Source of the DNA: Rhodococcus sp. KRD162
Lineage (GTDB): Bacteria > Actinomycetota > Actinomycetes > Mycobacteriales > Mycobacteriaceae
Direction: 5' to 3'
Length of the DNA: 64,000 nucleotides
NCBI RefSeq assembly: GCF_017168335.1
Contig: NZ_JABFAU010000013.1
Coordinates: 414,395 to 478,394, forward strand
In this document: positions 37,954 through 45,824 of the stretch, piece by piece
How the letters are laid out: each line of letters begins with the position of its first letter
How positions within the stretch are numbered: position 1 is the first letter of the stretch
Position numbers and translations under genes: made by a program
The notes under the pieces: model-generated
Databases searched by the model: none
Seen by the model: only the letters and a program-made list of their open reading frames with translations
What the model was told of the DNA's origin: nothing

Positions 37954-38327
37954 ATGAAGACACGGAACTTGCTGGCCAAAGTCGGCATCAGTGGCGCGAT
38001 CGCAGCCGCTGCCCTCACTGTTGCCCCGGGCGTCGCCTCTGCCGACCCCATCACCGATTTCCTGTGCAGCGCTGGGTCGGCTCAGTTCTGCGTACTGCCT
38101 CCGCCGCCCCCTCCGGCTCCGCTGGCCGTGCCCGCTCCTGCACCACAGCCCCAAGGCCTGCACCACAGCCCCAAGGTGCCCCCGCTCCCGCCCCACGCCA
38201 AGGTGGTGCATTCGAATACAAAAATTGCGACGCGGCCCGCGCGGCCGGAGCAGCTCCGGTCTATCGCGGTGATTACGGCTACGGTCCGCACCTCGACCGC
38301 GACAACGACGGCATCGGCTGCGAATAG
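37954..38327 (+). pseudogene. Secreted Excalibur-domain protein, split by a 20-bp tandem duplication
   Basis: ATG 37954 (GGAG 4 bp upstream) gives a signal peptide MKTRNLLAKVGISGAIAAAA ending near VASADP, then a Pro-rich linker. The C-terminal Excalibur calcium-binding motif (FEYKNCDAARAAGAAPVY, then DRDNDGIGCE) is in another frame. A tandem duplication of 20 bp at 38137-38176 causes the shift. Removing one copy restores a single frame PAPQPQGAPAPAPRQGGA into the domain, ending at 38327. As it stands, the protein would run out of frame to 38409. Confidence 0.85.
38137..38176. repeat. 20-bp tandem duplication inside the Excalibur gene
   Basis: CCTGCACCACAGCCCCAAGG occurs twice without a gap (38137-38156 and 38157-38176). 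The length is not a multiple of three, so it shifts the frame. This is the expected result of replication slippage and is easily reverted. Confidence 0.95.
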
Positions 38328-38332
38328 CGAAC

Positions 38333-38379
38333 TCGCACTTGTGCAGGTAGATCACCTCGAAATACCTGCACAAGTGCGA
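38333..38379. terminator. 17-bp perfect hairpin after the Excalibur gene
   Basis: TCGCACTTGTGCAGGTA (38333-38349) pairs perfectly with 38363-38379 around a 13-nt loop, 5 bp after the Excalibur stop and 26 bp before the pseudouridine synthase start. It is probably a terminator. Confidence 0.65.
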
Positions 38380-38405
38380 TCTCGACGGGCAGTTACGCTC
38401 ACCGA

Positions 38406-39329
38406 GTGAGACGACGCCAGCAACCGCCCCTGGCGAAGCGTCACGGCCTGGACCCGGCGCGCATCCGCATGCCCGAGGACGGACACTGGCGCACCGTGCG
38501 CGAGTTCTTGACTGCAACCGAGCCCCGTATTCCGCCGCATCGGATCGACGCCATGTTCGACGCCGGCGAGATCGTCGACCTGGCCGGTCCCATCCCCTCC
38601 GACGCGCCGTACACGGCAGGCGGGGCAGTCTGGTTCCACCGCGACCTGCCGACGGAAACCGTTGTGCCCTTCGATATCTCGATCGTGTACCGCGACGACG
38701 CGCTGCTGGTGATAGACAAGCCGCACTTTCTGCCGACCATCCCCCGCGGCGGACACATCCTGCAGACCGCGCTGGTGCGACTGCGTCTGGAACTCGGGCT
38801 GCCGCAACTGGTGCCTGCTCACCGACTCGACCGCGTCACCGCGGGACTGGTTCTGTTCGTCGTAGATCCGACTCTTCGCGGCGCGTATCAGACCTTGTTC
38901 CAGGATCGCGCGGTGCACAAGGAATACGAGGCGATCGCCTCGTACGACCCCACGCTGACGCTACCCACCGTCGTCCGCAGTCGAATCGTCTCCGAGAGAG
39001 GGCAATTCACCGCCCGCGAGGTGCCTGGGGAACCCAACGCGCACACCACGGTCGAACTCCTGGACCACCGCGACGGAATCGGTCGCTATCGACTGACACC
39101 CTTGACCGGTCGCACCCATCAACTGCGGCTGCACATGAACTCGCTCGGCGTGCCGATCCTCGGTGACGACCTGTACCCGACGGCCACCAACCGGGCCGTC
39201 GACGATTTCACGGACCCACTCCAACTACTCTCCAGTGCAATAGAATTCATCGACCCCATCTCGAAACAGACGCGACGCTTCGAGACCGGACGAAGCTTGG
39301 AGCGGTGGGTTCGGTGCGGCGGGTCCTGA
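38406..39329 (+). CDS. RluA-family pseudouridine synthase
   Basis: A 307-residue RNA pseudouridine synthase. LLVIDKPHFLPTIPRG and the catalytic PAHRLDRVTAGLVLF (Asp in HRLD) are the RluA signature. GRTHQLRLHMNSLGVPILGDDLYP is also typical, quoted here in part. An N-terminal part (about 1-85) with REFLTATEPRIPPHRID may help bind RNA. The start is GTG 38406. The uridine target, in rRNA or tRNA, cannot be told. Confidence 0.9.
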   Translation: MRRRQQPPLAKRHGLDPARIRMPEDGHWRTVREFLTATEPRIPPHRIDAMFDAGEIVDLAGPIPSDAPYTAGGAVWFHRDLPTETVVPFDISIVYRDDALLVIDKPHFLPTIPRGGHILQTALVRLRLELGLPQLVPAHRLDRVTAGLVLFVVDPTLRGAYQTLFQDRAVHKEYEAIASYDPTLTLPTVVRSRIVSERGQFTAREVPGEPNAHTTVELLDHRDGIGRYRLTPLTGRTHQLRLHMNSLGVPILGDDLYPTATNRAVDDFTDPLQLLSSAIEFIDPISKQTRRFETGRSLERWVRCGGS

Positions 39330-39344
39330 AAACGGCCCACTCGC

Positions 39345-40157
39345 TTACTCAGGATTCCGGTGTCGCTCGGACTTCACGAGTTCCTTGGTGCGCACCAAGC
39401 GCAACACGGTGACCAGCACGACGCCTCCGATGATGTTGAAGGCCACCGTGTAGCCGAACCATTCGATCCAGGCGACGTAGGTCACGTCGGCACCCGCGTG
39501 GATGGCCCCGAATATCAGCAGGGAATCGAGAATCGAGTGGAAGAGCTGCAGTCCGGCCAGAAGGAAACCGGCCGCCATCGCGGCAATGATCCGCGCGACG
39601 TCCGAGCTCGTTCCCTGCTGCATGCGGGTCAGTAGCGTCATCGTGCTGCCGCCGAGAACAGCCAGACAGATCGACTGCAGATCGAGTGGTGCGTCGACGA
39701 AATGATGCGCCGCCTCGGACAACACCTCGCGCCACTGCGGAAACGCATGCGCGATCAACCACATCACCAACCACCCGCCCACCAGGTTCGCCAGCAATGT
39801 CCCGATCCACAGCCGCGCCAGCTGCAGCGGTGTGCCATCGCGGGACACCACCGCGGCAATCGGCATCAGAAAATCCTCGGTGAACAACTCGCCATGAGCG
39901 AGATAGATGGCCACCAGGCCGATACCGAACGCCAAGCCTGCCAGTAGATGGCTGTCGGTCTCGTGCAGCACCGCCAGGTACGCCATCACACCCAGAGCGA
40001 CTTCGAGCCCACCGAACAATCCGGTGATCAGCACCGTGCGGAATGTGCGATGCAATCGTTCGGCACCCTCGGAGACGACGGCGTCGAAACTTTCCTCCAG
40101 TTCCTCTTCGAGAGGTCCGTCGTTGTCGCCGTCGTTGCGCCGTGCTTCTTCGCTCAT
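39345..40157 (-). CDS. Formate/nitrite transporter (FNT) family protein
   Basis: A 270-residue membrane channel. It has an acidic N-terminal tail and six helices (about 40-255) with GLAFGIGLVAIYLAHGELFT, a LFTEDFLMPI loop, and IWIGTLLANLVGGWLV-like and SILDSLLIFGAIHAGA segments. This resembles the YfdC-like branch of FNT channels for formate, nitrite or other small anions. It converges on the pseudouridine synthase gene with a 15-bp gap. Confidence 0.82.
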   Translation of the reverse strand: MSEEARRNDGDNDGPLEEELEESFDAVVSEGAERLHRTFRTVLITGLFGGLEVALGVMAYLAVLHETDSHLLAGLAFGIGLVAIYLAHGELFTEDFLMPIAAVVSRDGTPLQLARLWIGTLLANLVGGWLVMWLIAHAFPQWREVLSEAAHHFVDAPLDLQSICLAVLGGSTMTLLTRMQQGTSSDVARIIAAMAAGFLLAGLQLFHSILDSLLIFGAIHAGADVTYVAWIEWFGYTVAFNIIGGVVLVTVLRLVRTKELVKSERHRNPE

Positions 40158-40253
40158 TCGCAGGTAGTACCCGCTGACGCAGTATTGATACCCGCCCCGC
40201 CGCCGCCGTATCGTCCACGGTGCTCGAGGTGCCCGATCTGAAAGGGTCTGTCG

Positions 40254-41084
40254 GTGGCGACTACTGCAGCGTCCAGCACGTGGGACCGGCGTCGAAGAAC
40301 ATCGATTCTCGTCTTGACGGCCGGCGTCCTCGGCGTCGCAGTCGCTGCCCTACCGGCGAAGATCGCACAATTGTGGCCCGGTAGCGGCACCACCACATAT
40401 GCGTCGTTGGCGGGGCGCCTGCGTCCGGCATTCGTCGACTATTGGGCTGCCGGCCAGCGGAAGCCAGGATCCGCTCTGACGCAGGTCGTGGCGTACTGGC
40501 AGGGGTTCCACGTGGTCAAGGCTGTGGCCGCCGCCCTCCTCCTTGCTGTTCTCGCCGCGCTGCTGCTAGATCTGTGGGGTCGCTGGATCGGCGCTGGGCG
40601 GAGTGGCCGACGGCGCGCGCTCGGAGCGTTGGGCGTTCTCGGCGCTCTCGCGTCACTGGTAGCGCTCCTGATGGTGGTGGCCAACATCCAAGGCGCAGTG
40701 GCACCCCTGTCCTCGGTAGTGAGCTTTCTCCCCACCGACGGATCCGATCCTGCGGTGGCGGCCACGATCGGTGAGATCTCCGCGGAGCTGCGCAGCGGCT
40801 CGACCACTTCTGTGCTCGACGCCTTGGTCAGCGATTTCAGGGTCTATCACGCGGCCATGGTGGTGAGCGCAGGTCTGACGACGGTACTGCTCCTCGCCGG
40901 CGGTATCACTTTGTGGCGGCGACGTTCTCGTTCTCAGCACAACGAGCGCAGGCTGTATGTCACCACCGCGACGATCATGCTCGCGCTTGCACTGGCTTTC
41001 GGCGTCGTCGCCGCGGCGAACCTGTCGACAGTCATCGATCCGGCCTCGGCGCTGCTGGCCTTCTTCGAAGGCGGCGGCGCGTGA
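40254..41084 (+). CDS. Hypothetical multi-helix membrane protein
   Basis: A 276-residue protein from GTG 40254. Helices are at about 17-36, 85-108 (VVKAVAAALLLAVLAALLLD), 122-145, 200-220 (VVSAGLTTVLLLAGGITLW) and 235-258. An extracytoplasmic loop of about 50 residues is rich in Ser, Thr and Asp. Typical actinobacterial envelope protein; no family assigned. Confidence 0.7.
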   Translation: MATTAASSTWDRRRRTSILVLTAGVLGVAVAALPAKIAQLWPGSGTTTYASLAGRLRPAFVDYWAAGQRKPGSALTQVVAYWQGFHVVKAVAAALLLAVLAALLLDLWGRWIGAGRSGRRRALGALGVLGALASLVALLMVVANIQGAVAPLSSVVSFLPTDGSDPAVAATIGEISAELRSGSTTSVLDALVSDFRVYHAAMVVSAGLTTVLLLAGGITLWRRRSRSQHNERRLYVTTATIMLALALAFGVVAAANLSTVIDPASALLAFFEGGGA

Positions 41085-41107
41085 GAGCGCCCCGAGCTCC
41101 AGGTGGT

Positions 41108-41482
41108 TCAGACTTGTTTCTTCGCTGCTCGATCAGCCTTGATGCCGCTCATTGCGAGGATGACGGCCGCGCCGAGTGCCAATGCACCGGAGAGGACCAG
41201 AACCGCTGAACCAGGTGATGGATCGATCAGCAGGAGCGCCGCAATCAGAACAGCGGAGGCGAGGCAATGCGTCGCACCCGCCATCATGAACGGATACGCC
41301 GCCCGATGCCCCGCAACCCACGCTTGTTCGCTCGATTTCGTTGCACGAGTCTTGATCCCGATCACCCAATTCGGTTCCTGATCGCCCTTGGTCACGAATG
41401 CTGTCACGTAGACGGTTATCGACAGCACGAACAGGGTTGATGCCACGGCCACAGCCAGACCACGAACAGATTCCGTGTCCAC
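41108..41482 (-). CDS. SdpI-like small membrane protein
   Basis: A 124-residue protein from GTG 41482, which has a very strong GGAAGGAGG 6 bp upstream. Four helices are seen. NWVIGIKTRATKSSEQAWVA then GHRAAYPFM matches the SdpI/YhfL family motif (GIRTRxTxxSxxxWxxAHR). SdpI itself is an immunity and signalling protein for a killing peptide in Bacillus; most homologues are unassigned. Confidence 0.7.
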   Translation of the reverse strand: MDTESVRGLAVAVASTLFVLSITVYVTAFVTKGDQEPNWVIGIKTRATKSSEQAWVAGHRAAYPFMMAGATHCLASAVLIAALLLIDPSPGSAVLVLSGALALGAAVILAMSGIKADRAAKKQV

Positions 41483-41919
41483 TTCGACCTCCTTCCGTAA
41501 TTGCGTAGTCAATCTCCCACGAACGTCGGTACGTGCTGTCGCCCAGTGCTCGACAGCACGGGGACGACAGTCGCTGACGCGGTGATAGGGGTGAATCCGC
41601 CGCCGAGCATTCGGCGGCCGTCGAACCGGTCGCCAATCGCCTACTGCGGGTTCGGAACAGCGTAGGCGACGATTGCGGTTTCGGCGCGTGCGCTCGCGGC
41701 AGGCAGGTCAACGAGTATCTCCTGTCGAGTAGCTGACGATGCCAGGACAAGGCCTCGGAGGGAGGGAGGTCTCATCGGTGTCCTGACTGCTGTGGCCACA
41801 GTTGGTACCTTGAACCCCAACAGCGCTAAAAGAAAAGGAGTGCTCCCAACACCGGCAAACTTCGTTGGAGTGGGCGCCGGAACCTGCGGCCACTAGAGCT
41901 TCTGCAATCCACAACGCAC
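41483..41919. other. Intergenic stretch without a supported gene
   Basis: In these 437 bases I see only overlapping short frames with poor codon bias. No tRNA, hairpin of note or operator palindrome was found. Confidence 0.5.
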
Positions 41920-42186
41920 ATGACAAGCGCCCAGCACTCTGGAAGGGGCAGGATCGAATTGGAACCCATGAGGCCTGTGCAAGACGGTGGTAGTGGATCG
42001 CCCCATGACGACCGTCTGAACCAATGGTCCTGGCGAATCTGCTTCTTGTTGATCGTGATACTGGGATTTGTGTTGCATTCCACAACCGATCTGGCGTGGT
42101 GGCTTTTGGCGATTTCGGCGATCATATTTGCTGGACTGTGGCAACTGGTGTTCTCGTTATGGCGTGAACAAGCCAGCCGCCCATAG
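41920..42186 (+). CDS. Small two-helix membrane protein
   Basis: An 88-residue open frame: a polar N-terminus, then helices ICFLLIVILGFVLHSTTDLA and WWLLAISAIIFAGLWQLVFS with a basic end (WREQASRP). Starts at 41920 or 41968 are both possible; the ribosome site is weak. No family recognised. Confidence 0.5.
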   Translation: MTSAQHSGRGRIELEPMRPVQDGGSGSPHDDRLNQWSWRICFLLIVILGFVLHSTTDLAWWLLAISAIIFAGLWQLVFSLWREQASRP

Positions 42187-42341
42187 CAGTCGGCAAGCAT
42201 CCGTGGCAGGGCTCTTCACCAAACGTGGCGATCGAGAACAGCCGCGCACGTATCAGTCTGGGGACGCACCCCGAAATTCGACGTCAGCGAACCTTTCGGC
42301 GAACACCGTAGGTCCACCTGCAACGATGTTCTGTGGACCGC

Positions 42342-42638
42342 TCATGACACTGACTCCGAATCCGTTGCCAGTGCAAGGGATTCGACCAGCTCAGCGATCT
42401 GCGGGTCGCGCGGCGAGAAGACTTCGAATAGCCCGACCGCAGACAATTGCGGTGCCAAATCAATGATTGTCGACCAAAGGTCAGTGTGTCGCTGCGTTCC
42501 CGGAGTCGAATCGCGTAGCGCTTGAACGTTCGCTATAAACGCAGCTACTGTCCCCATTCTTATCTTGCGTCCGCTGAACGCCGCGAACTCCGAACCGTCG
42601 GGCAGCACGTCCTCGGGATATACCGGCCTTAGTGCCAT
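42342..42638 (-). CDS. Hypothetical protein divergent from a MarR regulator
   Basis: A 98-residue soluble protein from ATG 42638, which has a GGAGG 9 bp upstream. It reads MALRPVYPEDVLPDGSEFAA, FSGRKIRMGTVAAFIANV, DLAPQLSAVGLFEVFSPRDP. Predicted mostly helical, with no known catalytic motif. It shares a promoter region carrying two identical-class palindromes with the divergent MarR gene, so it is probably the MarR target. Confidence 0.6.
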   Translation of the reverse strand: MALRPVYPEDVLPDGSEFAAFSGRKIRMGTVAAFIANVQALRDSTPGTQRHTDLWSTIIDLAPQLSAVGLFEVFSPRDPQIAELVESLALATDSESVS

Positions 42639-42664
42639 TGCATTCAACCTCCACCGACTGAGAT

Positions 42665-42721
42665 GCGTGCGCCGTGCACGCTTCCCGCTCAGTGTGACAC
42701 AAAAGCGTGTGCAGTGCACGC
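42665..42721. promoter_or_regulatory. Two copies of a 17-bp palindromic operator, MarR type
   Basis: GCGTGCGCCGTGCACGC (42665-42681) and GCGTGTGCAGTGCACGC (42705-42721) differ at two positions, are 40 bp apart and have GCGTG/CACGC arms. They sit between the leftward hypothetical gene (start 42638) and the rightward MarR gene (start 42741). The second copy would block the MarR promoter. Confidence 0.65.
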
Positions 42722-42740
42722 AATGGTCTACGGTTGATGG

Positions 42741-43214
42741 ATGAACGAGTCCGATTTGGGAACCCGCACCGAGCTGGCGCTCGTGAAGTTGATCCAACGT
42801 GACACCCGCGCCCACCTCTACGAACGCGCGCTGGCACCCTTTTCGGACGTTGTCGATGCTGTTCGCTACCCCACGTTGAGCGGGATATTTTGGTACGGAC
42901 CCCTCAGTGCCGCCGCATTGAGCGAGCGCGTCGGGGTGGATCGCACTGTCGCCAGTAGGTATGCCGCACAACTGGAAAGCTCAGGGCTCGTGCAGCGTGC
43001 ACAAGATGAGCGGGACGCCCGGGTGTCACTACTGACGTTGACTGACGAAGGTCGCACCGTAGTTGCCGGCATCCGCGCTGAACTCGCGAACGTGATCAAA
43101 GCGACGTTCGATGATTGGCCTCCCGGGCTCGCCGAATCATTCGTCGAAGGACTAGAACGCTTCGTCGCCGCTGCACCGACGCGCGCATCAGCCGCCAAGC
43201 TCGAGGCCGGATGA
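42741..43214 (+). CDS. MarR-family transcriptional regulator
   Basis: A 157-residue winged-helix regulator. The recognition region is LSERVGVDRTVASRYAAQLE and the wing is RAQDERDARVSLLTLTDEGR. It probably binds the duplicated palindrome at 42665-42721 and represses itself and the divergent 98-residue protein. The ligand is unknown. The 3' end overlaps antisense the HNH lipoprotein remnant. Confidence 0.85.
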   Translation: MNESDLGTRTELALVKLIQRDTRAHLYERALAPFSDVVDAVRYPTLSGIFWYGPLSAAALSERVGVDRTVASRYAAQLESSGLVQRAQDERDARVSLLTLTDEGRTVVAGIRAELANVIKATFDDWPPGLAESFVEGLERFVAAAPTRASAAKLEAG

Positions 43215-43219
43215 CAACA

Positions 43220-43687
43220 ATCCACCGACGTTCGCGTCCACTGGTTGTGATCGCGGTGAGGTCACGTCGAAGCAGATCGTTTCGCTGGTCACAGCCATTT
43301 TCCCGAATTCGACGTCGACATCGTCGGTCCAGGCTTGGCCGAACAGGTCACGGTCGTAGCCGGTTTTCGGGGCTCGTCCCTTGATCGGCAGGGTCGCAAG
43401 CATGCCGAAGGCGGCCTGGGCATCGGGCGAGCTGTCAACTGCCGGTGCGGGTACAGGCACCGGCGCAACCGGTGCGACCGGCAAGCATCAGTCGTAGTTG
43501 CAGACGGAGAGGCGCTGATCGCCGTGTCGGTGGCCGAGGAAACACGCTCGGCGGCCGACGTGGTGTCGCCGGCAGTCGTGGGGTCTGCGCAGCCGACGAC
43601 GAGCAAACTGGACAGGGCGATCCCGGTGATCCATGGCCATTGGTGGCGACTCTTCGATGCGGGTGGCGCGTAGCCGGAAACGGCCAC
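43220..43687 (-). pseudogene. Lipoprotein with HNH (DUF1524/GmrSD-like) nuclease domain, frameshifted and truncated
   Basis: A lipoprotein signal (ALSSLLVVGCADPTT) begins the gene at about 43687. A first frameshift near 43490 moves reading into PVAPVAPVPVPAPAVDSS, FGMLATLPIKGRAPKTGY and FGQAWTDDVDVEFG. A second, near 43300, is needed to recover NGCDQRNDLLRRDLT, the start of the HNH core found in secreted actinobacterial nucleases of this type. The remaining domain is missing where the MarR gene begins. The product would be a secreted nuclease if intact. Confidence 0.7.
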
Positions 43688-43885
43688 AGTGATTCTCCAA
43701 GATTGTGGATCAACGAGTCGGTCGACATCGTAGTTGGGCAGCTTTTCAGCAACGGGCGCGATGGAATATGCTGCGACGGCTACAGTTTCGAACCGGAGCG
43801 AAAAAATCGCACCTGCCAGATGGGTGGGTGCGGGTTCTGGTGTGGCGCGGATCGAGCAAGCGCAGTCGATGAGCTCGATGCAGTG

Positions 43886-44107
43886 TCAGTCTTCCGTCGA
43901 GAGCCTGCGCCGAACGCGACCGACCGCGTAGATGACCGCGGCCGCGAGGATGACAAGCGCGGCGATCAACTCGCCTCTCAGGTCCATGCCGCGCCCGACA
44001 ACCGGCAAACCAAATGCAATGAGCACGACGAGGAACACCACCCCGAGACCGGGCCCACCGAAGAATGCGCGGGTCCGCATGTCGAGGGAACGAAGGAAGT
44101 CGGTCAT
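43886..44107 (-). CDS. Small two-helix membrane protein
   Basis: A 73-residue protein: MTDFLRSLDMRTRAFFGGPG, helix GVVFLVVLIAFGLPVVG, helix LIAALVILAAAVIYAVG, and a basic tail. Start ATG 44107. No family recognised; the strong terminator at 44191 separates it from the upstream gene. Confidence 0.6.
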   Translation of the reverse strand: MTDFLRSLDMRTRAFFGGPGLGVVFLVVLIAFGLPVVGRGMDLRGELIAALVILAAAVIYAVGRVRRRLSTED

Positions 44108-44190
44108 TACCCTTGCTTATCACAGTGTCGACGGTCTGTCAGTGCTGCCACGCGTCGTTGCCGATGTAGAAAAGGCGCCCCGTGGACGAG

Positions 44191-44225
44191 AGAACCCGCA
44201 CCTGCTGTGGGCAGGTGCGGGTTCT
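44191..44225 (-). terminator. 15-bp perfect hairpin terminator
   Basis: AGAACCCGCACCTGC (44191-44205) pairs with 44211-44225 around loop TGTGG. It lies 61 bp past the stop of the 94-residue membrane protein gene on the minus strand and would end the two-gene unit 44896-44287. Confidence 0.75.
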
Positions 44226-44286
44226 TACCTTGTCCAGTGCGGTTCGGCCAGGTCGGACGGATGGATGGATGGATGCAGCGTGCCGC

Positions 44287-44571
44287 TCAGTTGGGCAACA
44301 AGTATGTAGCGACGGCTAGCGCGGACACGGCCACGAAGCACCCCACAACCTGAACTGCACCATGGAGATAGCGACGCGTCACGAGTAGTGACCCCGTGAC
44401 GATCGCTGCACCGACCGCCACCGAAAACACGACATTGATGATCCGTGTTACTTCCACGTCAAAGATCAGCCAGGACACCAGACCCAGCACCACAACTGCA
44501 GCAGACGACACGAACACCGACATCAAGGTACTGCGCTGTACCGATTCGGCACCGTCCGACACATTGTTCAT
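44287..44571 (-). CDS. Three-helix membrane protein, possible immunity partner
   Basis: A 94-residue protein from ATG 44571 with GGAGAG 6 bp upstream. The helices are SVFVSSAAVVVLGLVSWLIF, IINVVFSVAVGAAIVTGSLL and VVGCFVAVSALAVATYLL. It follows the bacteriocin-like gene by 22 bp and precedes a strong terminator, so the two form one unit. Small hydrophobic proteins in this position often give immunity, but no homology is recognised. Confidence 0.55.
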   Translation of the reverse strand: MNNVSDGAESVQRSTLMSVFVSSAAVVVLGLVSWLIFDVEVTRIINVVFSVAVGAAIVTGSLLVTRRYLHGAVQVVGCFVAVSALAVATYLLPN

Positions 44572-44593
44572 AACTGTCTCTCCAATACGAGCT

Positions 44594-44896
44594 TCAGCAC
44601 TGTGTCCCTGCGTACCAGAATGTGCCAGCGGTCGCTGCACCCATGACCCAGCCGACAGGACCCGCTCCTAACGTGGCGGCGGCTGTCCATGGAGCGCCCG
44701 CTATCGCACCACCAAGACCTGTTGCAATGGCGCAAGCATTCGGCACGGAACCGCGAGCTTGCGGAGTTGCATCGGCATCACGCCAGCTCAGAGTACTGCC
44801 GTCCGGACTGATCGAATACTCGATGTTCACGAAGGTGCCATCGACCGTTCGCGCCACCGGCGCTCGATCCACAATCGCCCCTGAGCTATTGGTCAC
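44594..44896 (-). CDS. Bacteriocin-like peptide precursor candidate
   Basis: A 100-residue protein from GTG 44896 (AGAGG 5 bp upstream). Residues 1-50 are polar (DGTFVNIEYSISPDGSTLSW). Residues 52-100 are a Gly/Ala-rich hydrophobic segment with small-xxx-small motifs (GLGGAIAGAPW, GAGPVGWVMGAATAG) bounded by Cys55 and Cys100. This resembles pore-forming class II bacteriocin modules. No double-glycine leader or exporter gene is seen. The frame is open further upstream (FFRVGQEVVVTNSSG) without a start, so the N-terminus is uncertain. Confidence 0.45.
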   Translation of the reverse strand: MTNSSGAIVDRAPVARTVDGTFVNIEYSISPDGSTLSWRDADATPQARGSVPNACAIATGLGGAIAGAPWTAAATLGAGPVGWVMGAATAGTFWYAGTQC

Positions 44897-45182
44897 GACA
44901 ACCTCTTGACCGACGCGGAAAAAGGTGCTCGAGCGAGAAGTTGGTCACGGCCCCTGCAGCCACGAATCAGACCTCCGCACTCATTACTTCGCGTAAGTTA
45001 ATGGAATCGGGATCGTGGGCCAAGACCCAGCCGAGTGACCACTTCGTCAACACGCCCTGAGCACAGTGAGATGGTGGTCCCGCGCGGATGACCTACCGCC
45101 CGACGCGTTCGGGCTTATTTAAAGCTGATCGTGGCACTGGCAGTTCCTTTGCTGATCATGCACTACGTCTCCACACATCGGC

Positions 45183-45764
45183 TCACTCAGAGCCGAAAAT
45201 ATACGGCCCGATTGTTCGCACGCGCGCGTCTGAGGCATCATGATCATCCGGGTTATACGGAGTATTCGATTTGCGAGCTGTGATGGTGTTTTTGCCGTCG
45301 GACTTCACGAGACGATGCTTTGGGCGTTGCGGCGCTCCTGCCGCTGCAGACCAAAAAATGAGAGAATAGTGTTCTTGTGCAGTTTCAGAATCACGACCCC
45401 AACCCTGCGCCCGACCCTTGGCCAAGACCCTAAACTCAATCTTTCCTTTCCTAGGCAATTTACTCAGGTCGGTAAAGTCGCTCCAGACGGTCCCGTCGTT
45501 GGTTTCAACACGAAGCGGGGCAATCTTGTAGAAGTAACCTTCCTCGATCGCGTCCCATTCATCGTCATTGACAGCTGCCAGATCCTCCTCGTTGGTCGAA
45601 ATAGATAAAGCGACAGGGCCCCAGTCGGTGCCCGTGCGAACAGTCATGAAAGTGTCAGTCACTTCTACCAACGCAGTTAAGTAGCCCTCTGGGATTGACA
45701 CATGACCCTCCGGGACCACTGAAAACTGCTGGTTACTAACGCGAATCTCAGTAGTGTTGACCAT
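45183..45764 (-). CDS. Hypothetical acidic protein, possible nuclease immunity protein
   Basis: A 193-residue soluble protein from ATG 45764. DWGPVALSISTNEEDLAAVN, EWDAIEEGYFYKIAPLRVE and EFRVLAKGRAQGWGRDSETA then QEHYSLIFWSA resemble a group of small beta-rich actinobacterial proteins of unknown role. The N-terminal 150 residues are acidic. It lies 60 bp after the NucA/NucB nuclease gene on the same strand, the usual position of an immunity gene. GC content here is visibly lower than in the core genes. Confidence 0.6.
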   Translation of the reverse strand: MVNTTEIRVSNQQFSVVPEGHVSIPEGYLTALVEVTDTFMTVRTGTDWGPVALSISTNEEDLAAVNDDEWDAIEEGYFYKIAPLRVETNDGTVWSDFTDLSKLPRKGKIEFRVLAKGRAQGWGRDSETAQEHYSLIFWSAAAGAPQRPKHRLVKSDGKNTITARKSNTPYNPDDHDASDARVRTIGPYIFGSE

Positions 45765-45824
45765 AGAATGAGCATAGCCCGGTGACCAGTGCTGTGTCCT
45801 GGTCACCGGGCTAAGTTGACGTGC

